Shown: positions 1-5,808 of the stretch, in pieces | Layout: the number at the start of each line of letters is the position of its first letter | Position numbering within the stretch: the first letter of the stretch is position 1 | NCBI GenBank assembly: GCA_030637665.1 | Contig: DAOWGA010000301.1 | Location: forward strand, 1 to 5,808 | Direction of reading: 5' to 3' | DNA: 5,808 nucleotides | Origin: Lysobacterales bacterium | GTDB taxonomy: Bacteria; Pseudomonadota; Gammaproteobacteria; Xanthomonadales; SZUA-36 | Position numbers and translations under genes: made by a program | The notes under the pieces: model-generated | Told to the model about the DNA's origin: nothing | The model's input: the letters and a program-made list of their open reading frames with translations, nothing else | Databases searched by the model: none

Positions 1-2
1 CG

Positions 3-152
3 CCCCTGGGCAAGCCCGGCGAAGAATTCGAGGTGGAAATCTACTATCAGCGCGAATTGAAATGGAGCCGGGTGATGGCGCCCTGCCGGGTGGTCGATGA
101 GGTGTTTTGGAACCCACCGCGCAGACGCCAGACACCCCCCGCGGACTTTTAA
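3..152 (+). CDS. C-terminal end of a probable GcvT-fold aminomethyltransferase/demethylase (partial)
   Basis: This is the last 49 codons of a gene whose start lies outside the window; it ends with TAA at 150-152. The peptide begins PLGKPGEEFEVEIYYQREL and ends with an FWNPPRRRQTPP segment. A 'G..G.E.EVEI' strand, then a basic strand and a closing 'V.(F)(W/Y).P..RR' is the pattern of the C-terminal barrel of the GcvT family. That family includes glycine-cleavage T protein, dimethylglycine/sarcosine demethylating proteins, DMSP demethylase DmdA and the folate-dependent O-demethylases LigM/DesA. These enzymes pass a one-carbon unit from substrate to tetrahydrofolate in the cytoplasm. The fragment is too short to say which subfamily applies, and the assignment rests on remembered family pattern. 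The gene is codirectional with the four that follow, but a 158-base repeat-rich gap separates them, so cotranscription is possible but unproven. Confidence 0.5.
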   Translation, partial: PLGKPGEEFEVEIYYQRELKWSRVMAPCRVVDEVFWNPPRRRQTPPADF

Positions 153-154
153 TC

Positions 155-184
155 TGTAGGAGGCCGCCATGCGGCCGATATCGC
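155..184 (+). repeat. REP-type palindromic repeat, copy A (direct)
   Basis: This 30-bp unit starts TGTAGGAGGCCGCCATGCGG and continues with CCGATATCGC. It is identical over all 30 bases to the copy at 198-227. It contains a perfect 6-bp inverted repeat, GGCCGC-CAT-GCGGCC (162-176), with a CAT loop. It begins 3 bases after the stop codon of the upstream gene. Such units are typical of non-coding REP elements placed at gene ends in gammaproteobacteria. Bases 158-163 (AGGAGG) plus ATG at 169 also look like a translation start. Confidence 0.85.
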
Positions 185-197
185 ACAAATTCCTGAT

Positions 198-227
198 TGT
201 AGGAGGCCGCCATGCGGCCGATATCGC
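198..227 (+). repeat. REP-type palindromic repeat, copy B (direct)
   Basis: This is an exact 30-bp duplicate of the unit at 155-184, 43 bases further on. Its 3' end (GATATC, 220-225) is shared with the inverted variant at 224-247, so the two make a head-to-head pair. Its first 24 bases are perfectly complementary to 283-306. It also carries AGGAGG five bases before an ATG (212), which opens only a 19-codon frame. Confidence 0.85.
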
Positions 228-247
228 GGGCATGGCCCGCTCCCACA
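224..247 (-). repeat. REP-type repeat, variant copy B' (inverted)
   Basis: Read on the minus strand this unit begins TGTGGGAGCGGGCCATGCCC and ends GCGA, like REP sequences common in Pseudomonas-type genomes. Compared over 28 bases (220-247 reversed) with copy B, it differs at 7 positions. Six of these lie in the two arms of the internal palindrome. Copy B has GGCCGC/GCGGCC around CAT, while this copy has CGGGC/GCCCG around CAT. Both arms changed together and pairing is kept. Together with copy B it forms a REPIN-like doublet around GATATC. Confidence 0.75.
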
Positions 248-263
248 GGGCGAAAAAGGTACC

Positions 264-279
264 ATATCTAAACAGATAT
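264..279. promoter_or_regulatory. Short AT-rich inverted repeat, possible operator
   Basis: ATATCT-AAAC-AGATAT is a perfect 6-bp inverted repeat with a 4-base spacer. It lies in the only AT-rich, non-repeat stretch (about 251-282) between the upstream gene and the synthetase gene. Its position 32-47 bases before the start codon would suit a regulator site or a small hairpin. It could equally be part of the repeat-flanking sequence. No convincing -35/-10 pair accompanies it. Confidence 0.25.
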
Positions 280-282
280 ATT

Positions 283-306
283 TCGGCCGCATGGCGGCCT
301 CCTACA
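283..306 (-). repeat. REP-type palindromic repeat, copy C (inverted)
   Basis: Read on the minus strand it begins TGTAGGAGGCCGCCATGCGG and continues CCGA. It is identical to the first 24 bases of copies A and B and then diverges into an AT-rich flank. It ends only 4 bases before the ATG at 311, so the leader directly before the synthetase gene consists of repeat sequence. On the coding strand it reads CCTCCT, the complement of a ribosome binding site, just before the start codon. Confidence 0.85.
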
Positions 307-310
307 TAAC

Positions 311-2425
311 ATGAGCAAGCGTGCTGCCCATTATCTTGACCTCCTGCTTCGGCCAAAGTCTATAGCCGTCGTAGGCGCCAGCGAGCGCCCGGGCTCGGTC
401 GGGCTGCAGACCATGGAAAACCTGTTGACTGGTCGTTTCGAAGGCAAGCTGTATGCCGTCAACCCGGGCTCTGACTCGATATGCGGTGTTCCCTGCTTCC
501 CGGACCTTTCAGCCCTGCCTGAAACCGTCGAACACGTGGTGCTGACCGTGGGCGATACACGTATCGAGGCTGCCCTCGACGATGTCATTGCCCATGGCGC
601 CCGCGCGGCCACCATGATGTCCAGCCTGGTGCTGGAAGATGACGAAGAACCGTTGCTGCGCGAACGTGTAGCAGCAAAGATCTCAGCTTCCGGCCTGCTC
701 GTCTGCGGCGCCAACGGGATGGGTTTTTACAATTGTGCCGATGGCGTATGGGTGTGCGGTTTTGATACCCGCCAAAATCACCTGCGTGGTGGCAATGTCA
801 CCCTGATCAGCCATTCCGGCTCCGGCATGTCGGGCATCATTGACTGCGAGGAACGCATTGACTTCAACCTGGCCGTATCGACCGGCCAGGAACTTTGCAT
901 CACCATGGACCAGTACATGGACTATGCGCTGGACCAGCCCGAAACCCGGGTGATCGGCCTGTTTATGGAATCAGCAAGAAACCCGGATGGAATGAAGGCT
1001 GCGTTCAGGAAAGCGAACGAAAAAGGCGTACCCGTGGTCGTGCTGAAGGTCGGGCGCACTGAACTGTCCGCCCGGCTGGCCGTATCCCATTCCGGCGCCA
1101 TTGCCGGGCGTGATGATGCCTACCAAGCCCTGTTCGACCGTTACGGCGTGCAGCGAGTCGACGACATGGACGAACTGACCACCGCCCTGATCATGTTCGC
1201 CCAGCCCCACGCAGTGGCCGCTGGCGGCCTGGTCGCCATTCACGATTCGGGTGGCGAACGCCAACTGCTGATCGATCTGGCCGCCAGCATGAATGTTCCG
1301 CTGGCGCATATCGAGCCACATACCGTGGCCCGTCTGGAGGAAATGCTCGACCCGGGGCTGCCGCCGGTCAACCCGCTGGATGCCTGGGGCGCCGGTGGGC
1401 CCGCTTCCGACCGTATCATGGAAGACTGCCTGGCCGCGCTGATGTCAGACCCCAACGCAGCCATGGGCGCCGTGGTTCATGACCGGGCGCCGCTGAGCGT
1501 CATCTACCGGGAATATTTCGATTACATGCGTCAGGGTCATGCAGCCTCCGGCAAACCGGTTTTCCTGGTGGCCAACCGCCAGGGCACGGGCAGTGATCCG
1601 GCTGTGATATCCGTCACGCGGGAAGGATTCCCGGTGCTCGATGGTTTGCGTTCTTTCCTCACCGGAGTGCGTTGCCTGCTGGACTACCGCGATTTTCATT
1701 CACGGGCGCTTGATGAACTGCAAGAACCGGATGACTCCATCGTCTCCAGGTGGAAAACCAGGCTCAGAACGGGTGACACCCTGGATGAATACGAATCCAG
1801 CCAATTGCTGGGCGATTTCGGATTCCCAATCAGCCCCGCCCGCCTGGCGAACAGCGAGTCCGAACTGCTTTCCGCCAGTGCGGAGCTGACCTTCCCTGTG
1901 GCCCTGAAAACCGCTGAACCCGGAATTTTTCACAAAACCGACTGCAACGGGGTCGTGCTTGGTATTGAAGATGAAAATCAACTCCTGGCCGCCTATCGCG
2001 ATCTTGCGGATCGTCTCGGGAACAGGGTCATGCTCTCACCCATGGTAAACGTCACCGGCGTAGAACTGGTCATCGGCATGGTTCGAGACGAACAATTCGG
2101 GCCGCTGGTGATGCTCGGTTTCGGTGGCATCAACGTGGAAACCATCCGCGACGTGGTTTGCGCTCTGCCCCCGTTCGGAAAGTCCACCGCCAGGCGATTG
2201 CTGGACACGCTGCAACTGCGTTCGCTGCTTGACGGTCTGCGCAACCGGCCCGCCGTGGACATCGATGCCTACTGTGAAGCAGCCGAGCGATTTTCAATAA
2301 TGGCCTCGAGTCTGGGCGGGTACATCGATGAAATCGACGTAAATCCCGTGATCGTGTCCTCCGGCGGGTGCATAGCGGTAGATGCGCTGGTTGTAGGCCG
2401 GGACCGCAGAGCCGGAATATCGTGA
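311..2425 (+). CDS. NDP-forming acyl-CoA synthetase (acetate-CoA ligase/DddX/FerA superfamily)
   Basis: This 704-residue cytoplasmic enzyme is predicted to join a carboxylic acid to CoA at the cost of ATP through a phosphohistidine. An N-terminal CoA-binding Rossmann domain covers about residues 12-105 (SIAVVGASERPGSVG, then GKLYAVNPG). Succinyl-CoA-synthetase-like domains cover about 160-455, with the expected catalytic histidine His260 in VSHSGAIAG. A C-terminal ATP-grasp domain covers about 485-695, with ALKTAEPGIFHKTD (531-544), GFGGINVE (603-610) and DEIDVNPVIV (673-682). All landmarks are present and the length is normal for single-chain members, so it looks intact. ATG 311 is the only start upstream of the CoA-binding motif; the frame closes at 269-271. 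No Shine-Dalgarno precedes it, because the leader is an inverted repeat. Substrate is not determined. Known relatives include DMSP-CoA-forming DddX and feruloyl-CoA synthetase FerA. The crotonase and AcuI-like genes downstream point to an acid that becomes an enoyl- or acryloyl-CoA. Confidence 0.9.
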   Translation: MSKRAAHYLDLLLRPKSIAVVGASERPGSVGLQTMENLLTGRFEGKLYAVNPGSDSICGVPCFPDLSALPETVEHVVLTVGDTRIEAALDDVIAHGARAATMMSSLVLEDDEEPLLRERVAAKISASGLLVCGANGMGFYNCADGVWVCGFDTRQNHLRGGNVTLISHSGSGMSGIIDCEERIDFNLAVSTGQELCITMDQYMDYALDQPETRVIGLFMESARNPDGMKAAFRKANEKGVPVVVLKVGRTELSARLAVSHSGAIAGRDDAYQALFDRYGVQRVDDMDELTTALIMFAQPHAVAAGGLVAIHDSGGERQLLIDLAASMNVPLAHIEPHTVARLEEMLDPGLPPVNPLDAWGAGGPASDRIMEDCLAALMSDPNAAMGAVVHDRAPLSVIYREYFDYMRQGHAASGKPVFLVANRQGTGSDPAVISVTREGFPVLDGLRSFLTGVRCLLDYRDFHSRALDELQEPDDSIVSRWKTRLRTGDTLDEYESSQLLGDFGFPISPARLANSESELLSASAELTFPVALKTAEPGIFHKTDCNGVVLGIEDENQLLAAYRDLADRLGNRVMLSPMVNVTGVELVIGMVRDEQFGPLVMLGFGGINVETIRDVVCALPPFGKSTARRLLDTLQLRSLLDGLRNRPAVDIDAYCEAAERFSIMASSLGGYIDEIDVNPVIVSSGGCIAVDALVVGRDRRAGIS

Positions 2426-2439
2426 TAATGTAAGCACCC

Positions 2440-3261
<822 letters not shown>

Positions 3262-3281
3262 TCTGAACAGGTAATAAAAAC

Positions 3282-4655
3282 ATGGCATCTGAAAACCTCA
3301 GGCAGGAACTCGACCGTTATCTTGAACAACACCCGGACACGCGTTTTCTGGAACCCCTGATGCCCGATATCAACGGCATTCTGCGCGGCAAACGCGTGGG
3401 TGCAGAGGATTTTGGCAAAGCTTTCGGCAACGGCCTGAATTTCTGCGGCGCCACAACACTGATGGATACCCATGGCAACACACCGGAATCCATTCCCTAC
3501 GGAGCCAACGACGGTGACCCGGACATCATGGCCATGGCAGTGCCCGGAACAATGGCGCCGGTGCCCTGGGCCAAGGCGCCGACCGGGCAATTTCTGCTGG
3601 AAGGGGTTAATCTCGACGGCAGCCCCTACCCCTGGGACCCGCGTACGATTCTGCGCAATGCCATGCAGCCCCTGTATGACCTGGGATTGAACCCGGTACT
3701 GGCCACCGAACTGGAGTTCTACCTGGTTGAACACGACGGTGAAAAATTCATTCCCCTGGTTCCCAGGATTCCGGGCTCCGACCTGCCTCAGGGTGGGCCC
3801 CAGTATGCAATGGTGGAGGATCTCTACGAGTTCGATGACTTTATCAATGACCTGATCGACATCTGCGAAGAGCAGAACATTCCGTCCGGCGCCGCACTTT
3901 CGGAATATTCCCCGGGTCAATTCGAAGTGAACCTGCATCACGTTGACGACCCGGTGCTCGCTTGTGATCATGCAGTGCTTCTGAAACGCGCAGTAAAGGC
4001 TGCTGCAATAAGAAACGGCATGGCCGCCACTTTCATGGCCAAACCTTTCGCGAACATATCCGGCAATGTCCTGCACATCTATGTCAGCCTTCTGGATGAC
4101 GACGGCAACAATGTCTTTGCCGGCTCAAGCAAAGATGGCGAATTTTCAGATACTCTGCGCCACGCCATTGGCGGACTGGGTCAAATGATGGACGAGTGCA
4201 CAGCCATTTTTGCACCGAATGCCAATTCCTACCGGCGCTTCGCGCCTAATGCCTATGTGCCATCAACCCCGAGCTGGGGTGAGAATCACCGATGTGTGGC
4301 CCTGAGAATTCCGCTGTCATCAGCCGCCAACAAGCGTGTCGAACACCGGGTTGCCGGCGCCGACTCCAACCCTTACCTGGTCGTCGCCTCGGTACTGGCA
4401 GGCATTCATCATGGAATTACCAGCAAATGTGAACCCGGCATAATGGTGCCCGAAGGCGCGTTACTCGAACACGTGGTGACACTGCCCATTCGCTGGCCGG
4501 TCGCTCTGGACGCCTTCGATGCCGGAACCATTTTGCCGGGCTACCTCGGTGAGGAATACCACAAGCTGTTCTCGTTGTGCCGGCGTGAGGAAGAAGATCG
4601 ATTTAATTCCCAGATACCATCCAAGGATTTTCAGTGGTATATGCGGGCTGTATGA
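3282..4655 (+). CDS. Glutamine synthetase family protein, PuuA-type gamma-glutamyl amine ligase
   Basis: This 457-residue enzyme resembles E. coli PuuA (gamma-glutamylputrescine synthetase) along its length. It is expected to join glutamate's gamma-carboxyl to an amine using ATP. The N-terminal beta-grasp part spans about 1-110 (DINGILRGKRV, 29-39; PuuA has DLNGCFRGKRI), followed by the catalytic domain. Metal-binding residues expected from the family are present: Glu143 and Glu145 (ATELEFY), Glu208 and Glu215 (SEYSPGQFEVN), His265 (LHIYVS) and Glu354 (KRVEHRVAGADSNPY). NSYRRF (315-320) carries the glutamate/phosphate-binding arginine. The second histidine of the usual HxH is Tyr267 here. The adenylylation segment of GlnA-type glutamine synthetase is not seen, so a role in ammonia assimilation is unlikely. 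A weak CAGG lies about 10 bases before the start, 20 bases after the crotonase gene. A GmaS-like methylamine ligase is a less likely alternative. The amine cannot be named from sequence. Confidence 0.88.
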   Translation: MASENLRQELDRYLEQHPDTRFLEPLMPDINGILRGKRVGAEDFGKAFGNGLNFCGATTLMDTHGNTPESIPYGANDGDPDIMAMAVPGTMAPVPWAKAPTGQFLLEGVNLDGSPYPWDPRTILRNAMQPLYDLGLNPVLATELEFYLVEHDGEKFIPLVPRIPGSDLPQGGPQYAMVEDLYEFDDFINDLIDICEEQNIPSGAALSEYSPGQFEVNLHHVDDPVLACDHAVLLKRAVKAAAIRNGMAATFMAKPFANISGNVLHIYVSLLDDDGNNVFAGSSKDGEFSDTLRHAIGGLGQMMDECTAIFAPNANSYRRFAPNAYVPSTPSWGENHRCVALRIPLSSAANKRVEHRVAGADSNPYLVVASVLAGIHHGITSKCEPGIMVPEGALLEHVVTLPIRWPVALDAFDAGTILPGYLGEEYHKLFSLCRREEEDRFNSQIPSKDFQWYMRAV

Positions 4656-4688
4656 AAAAATCTTATATTCAGGGATTAGACAAACATC

Positions 4689-5690
4689 ATGAATGAACAG
4701 GTACCTGGCAGTTTCAAGGCTTTCCGGATTCACAACGATGACGATGGCTACCGGGCCGGCATCGAGTCCATTTCGCTGGAAGATCTGAGCGAAGGTGACG
4801 TCGTCATCAAGGTCCATTTTTCCGGTATCAACTTCAAGGACGCATTGGCCGGCACCGGCAAGGGCAAAATCCTGCGCAGTTTTCCATTGAATGGCGGCAT
4901 CGATGCAGCAGGCACGGTGGTTTCGTCCGCATCCGAACGATTTAGACCCGGTGATGAAGTCCTGGTCACCGGCAGCGGCTTGTCTGAAACCCGCGATGGT
5001 GGTTATTCAGAATACTTGCGGATGGACAGCACCTGGTTGGTACCACTACCCTCCGGCCTGAGCATGCTCGAGGCCATGACGCTGGGCACCGCCGGATTTA
5101 CCGCCGCCATGTCGCTCTACCGGATGGAAATCAACGGCCAGAAACCCGAACAAGGCCCGATAGTTGTCACCGGCGCCACCGGCGGTGTGGGCAGCATCGC
5201 AATCGACATCTTCTCGACCGCCGGCTACGAGGTTCAGGCAATTTCCGGCAAAACGGAGCAGTTCGGCTGGCTGGAGAGTCTCGGCGCAAGCCAGTGTTTC
5301 TCCCGGCACGATCTGGAATGGGGTAAACGGCCGCTGGAAAGCGCCCGCTGGGCAGGTTGTGTCGACAGCGTGGGCGGAGAAATGCTCAGCGGAATCACCG
5401 CGGCGATCAAGCCATGGGGAAACATCGCCAGTTGTGGCCTGGCTGGCGGCATCAGCCTGAACACGACTGTGCTGCCGTTCATCATCCGGGGTGTCAGCCT
5501 GTTGGGCATCGACTCCCCGATGTGCCCTTATTCAATCCGCGAGGAAATCTGGCCACGCCTGGCGGGCGCATGGAAACCGCGCCACCTGGATAAAATCTGC
5601 CATGAGCAGGTCGCCCTGGATGGAATGGCAGAAATATTCAGCCGCATCCTGTCCGGCCAGTCACTCGGCCGCGTCGTGGTAAAACTGTAG
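4689..5690 (+). CDS. acuI: AcuI/YhdH-family acryloyl-CoA reductase (quinone oxidoreductase-like MDR)
   Basis: This 333-residue medium-chain dehydrogenase/reductase matches the YhdH/AcuI family along its length (E. coli YhdH is about 324 residues). Family members use NADPH to reduce acryloyl-CoA to propionyl-CoA, which detoxifies acrylate-derived intermediates and feeds propionate metabolism. Visible landmarks are SGINFKDALAGTGKG (45-59), the nucleotide-binding VTGATGGVGS (160-169), SGKTEQFGWLESLGAS (186-201), DSVGGEML (226-233), CGLAGG (249-254) and the closing GRVVVKL. No catalytic zinc cysteines are seen, as expected for zinc-free quinone-reductase-like members. The start is supported by an AGGGA at 4671-4675, 13 bases upstream, and by the N-terminal alignment. 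It lies 33 bases after the gamma-glutamyl ligase gene and ends the operon. Its TAG stop (5688-5690) falls inside a TGTAGGAGG repeat. Activity on other enoyl-CoAs is possible. Confidence 0.85.
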   Translation: MNEQVPGSFKAFRIHNDDDGYRAGIESISLEDLSEGDVVIKVHFSGINFKDALAGTGKGKILRSFPLNGGIDAAGTVVSSASERFRPGDEVLVTGSGLSETRDGGYSEYLRMDSTWLVPLPSGLSMLEAMTLGTAGFTAAMSLYRMEINGQKPEQGPIVVTGATGGVGSIAIDIFSTAGYEVQAISGKTEQFGWLESLGASQCFSRHDLEWGKRPLESARWAGCVDSVGGEMLSGITAAIKPWGNIASCGLAGGISLNTTVLPFIIRGVSLLGIDSPMCPYSIREEIWPRLAGAWKPRHLDKICHEQVALDGMAEIFSRILSGQSLGRVVVKL

Positions 5691-5710
5691 GAGGCCGCCA
5701 CGTGGGCGAA
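5686..5710 (+). repeat. 25-bp repeat unit D1 (direct, overlaps a stop codon)
   Basis: This is the first of three head-to-tail 25-bp units. It starts TGTAGGAGGCCGCCACGTGG and ends GCGAA. It differs from unit D3 at two positions (T to C and C to T at unit positions 16 and 18), which makes a perfect CCACGTGG palindrome in its centre. Its TAG is the stop codon of the reductase gene, and its first TG completes the final Leu codon. Confidence 0.85.
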
Positions 5711-5735
5711 TGTAGGAGGCTGCCACGCGGGCGAA
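5711..5735 (+). repeat. 25-bp repeat unit D2 (direct)
   Basis: This is the second unit, joined without spacer to D1 and D3. It starts TGTAGGAGGCTGCCACGCGG and ends GCGAA. It differs from D3 at two positions (unit positions 11 and 16). It has no ATG, and its internal palindrome is weaker than in D3. Confidence 0.85.
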
Positions 5736-5760
5736 TGTAGGAGGCCGCCATGCGGGCGAA
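5736..5760 (+). repeat. 25-bp repeat unit D3 (direct, left arm of hairpin)
   Basis: This is the third unit, starting TGTAGGAGGCCGCCATGCGG and ending GCGAA. Its first 20 bases equal those of copies A, B and C upstream of the operon. It differs after that (GGGCGAA here, GGCCGATATC there). It is a perfect inverted match to 5782-5806. Confidence 0.85.
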
Positions 5761-5781
5761 TTTGATTTTCGATTTTTTAAT

Positions 5782-5806
5782 TTCGCCCGCATGGCGGCCT
5801 CCTACA
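5782..5806 (-). repeat. 25-bp repeat unit D4 (inverted, right arm of hairpin)
   Basis: Read on the minus strand it is identical to D3 over all 25 bases. It lies 21 AT-rich bases after D3. The window ends two bases later, so further units may follow. Confidence 0.85.
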
Positions 5807-5808
5807 GC

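Larger units (their letters stand above)
198..306. promoter_or_regulatory. Long inverted repeat (24-bp perfect arms) ending 4 bases before the synthetase start
   Basis: Bases 198-221 are exactly complementary to 283-306, leaving a 61-base loop. Bases 155-178 can pair with the same right arm as an alternative. In an RNA read through from upstream, this stem would place CCTCCT (298-303) and the region just before the ATG at 311 in double-stranded form. The stem has no T-run after it, so it is not a standard intrinsic terminator. Possible roles are RNA 3'-end protection for the upstream gene, attenuation, or control of translation of the downstream gene. The complementarity is seen directly; any function is inferred. 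Confidence 0.35.
169..309 (+). other. Small open frame (46 codons) reading through the repeat block
   Basis: The ATG at 169 lies five bases after a perfect AGGAGG. The frame stays open through all the repeats and stops at TAA 307-309, one base before the ATG of the acyl-CoA synthetase (TAA-C-ATG). The peptide begins MRPISHKFLIVGGRHAADIA and ends with AAWRPPT. Much of it is repeat translated in both orientations, so it shows no sign of being a selected protein and I recognise no family. If translated, it could act as a leader whose termination delivers ribosomes to the next gene, which has no ribosome binding site of its own. The simpler explanation is a chance open frame in GC-rich repeats. 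Confidence 0.2.
5736..5806. terminator. Strong 25-bp hairpin after the operon; possible 3'-end/terminator structure
   Basis: D3 and D4 form a perfect 25-bp stem with a 21-base T-rich loop (5761-5781). The structure sits directly after the last gene of the operon, where a transcript end is expected. No run of T follows the stem within the window, so it does not meet the usual rule for an intrinsic terminator. REP hairpins in this position often stabilise the message against 3' exonucleases or help end transcription. The structure is certain; the terminator role is inferred. Confidence 0.35.

Noticed and set aside
212..271. A 19-codon frame from the AGGAGG/ATG of repeat copy B
   Set aside because: It is short, ends inside the AT-rich stretch, and has no positional link to a downstream start; most likely chance.
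254..282. Possible sigma-70 promoter with TATATT at 277-282 as -10
   Set aside because: No -35-like hexamer is found at the right distance (254-259 reads AAAAGG), and the -10-like match sits in an AT-rich stretch where chance matches are expected.
155..306. CRISPR array
   Set aside because: Copies occur in both orientations, spacers are irregular (13 bases, overlapping, 35 bases), and the units carry REP-like palindromes.
413..2425. Alternative start of the synthetase at an internal ATG (residue 35)
   Set aside because: It would remove the GASERPGSVG CoA-binding segment that is well conserved in the family, so ATG 311 is kept despite its missing ribosome site.
4656..4688. Terminator or regulatory hairpin between the ligase and reductase genes
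   Set aside because: The gap has only a weak AATC/GATT complementarity and no stable stem, so read-through is expected.
5686..5760. Short CRISPR or iteron-type origin repeats
   Set aside because: The units are directly fused without spacers. The same sequence occurs in inverted form here and upstream of the operon, which fits a dispersed REP family better.
5750..5808. Frame opened by the ATG in repeat D3 and running off the window
   Set aside because: It is repeat sequence read through its own hairpin and gives no protein-like signal; it cannot be judged without downstream sequence.

Overview
The window reads as part of a bacterial chromosome, probably from a proteobacterium and most likely a gammaproteobacterium. 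This is inferred from the moderately high GC, the compact one-strand gene layout, and REP-type palindromic repeats of the 'GTAGGAG...' style familiar from Pseudomonas-like genomes. I cannot assign a genus. No rRNA, tRNA, CRISPR, transposase or phage gene is visible.

Layout. Bases 1-152 hold the last 49 codons of a gene entering from the left, probably a GcvT/aminomethyltransferase-fold protein. Three bases after its stop begins a block of palindromic repeats (155-306): two identical direct copies, one variant inverted copy and one inverted copy. This block ends 4 bases before the next start codon. Four complete plus-strand genes follow with short gaps of 14, 20 and 33 bases: a 704-aa NDP-forming acyl-CoA synthetase (311-2425), a 273-aa crotonase/enoyl-CoA hydratase (2440-3261), a 457-aa glutamine-synthetase-fold gamma-glutamyl ligase of the PuuA type (3282-4655), and a 333-aa AcuI/YhdH-type acryloyl-CoA reductase (4689-5690). 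The stop codon of the last gene lies inside the first of three head-to-tail 25-bp repeat units. An inverted fourth unit after a 21-base spacer then forms a perfect 25-bp hairpin (5736-5806) at the window end.

How the genes may work together. The four genes look like one catabolic operon. A carboxylate is activated to its CoA thioester, hydrated (or dehydrated/eliminated) by the crotonase, and an enoyl-CoA such as acryloyl-CoA is reduced by the AcuI-like enzyme. The gamma-glutamyl ligase suggests that the substrate or a released product carries an amine. The upstream gene, if GcvT-like, suggests methyl transfer. An ATP-dependent DMSP-type lyase (DddX-like) route, a ferulate-type FerA/FerB route, or catabolism of a methylated amine/amino-acid osmolyte all fit part of the evidence. 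None is proven from sequence alone.

The most unusual non-coding feature is the repeat family. Each ATG-bearing unit carries an ideal Shine-Dalgarno sequence five bases before its ATG. One such ATG opens a 46-codon frame through the whole upstream repeat block and stops one base before the synthetase start codon.
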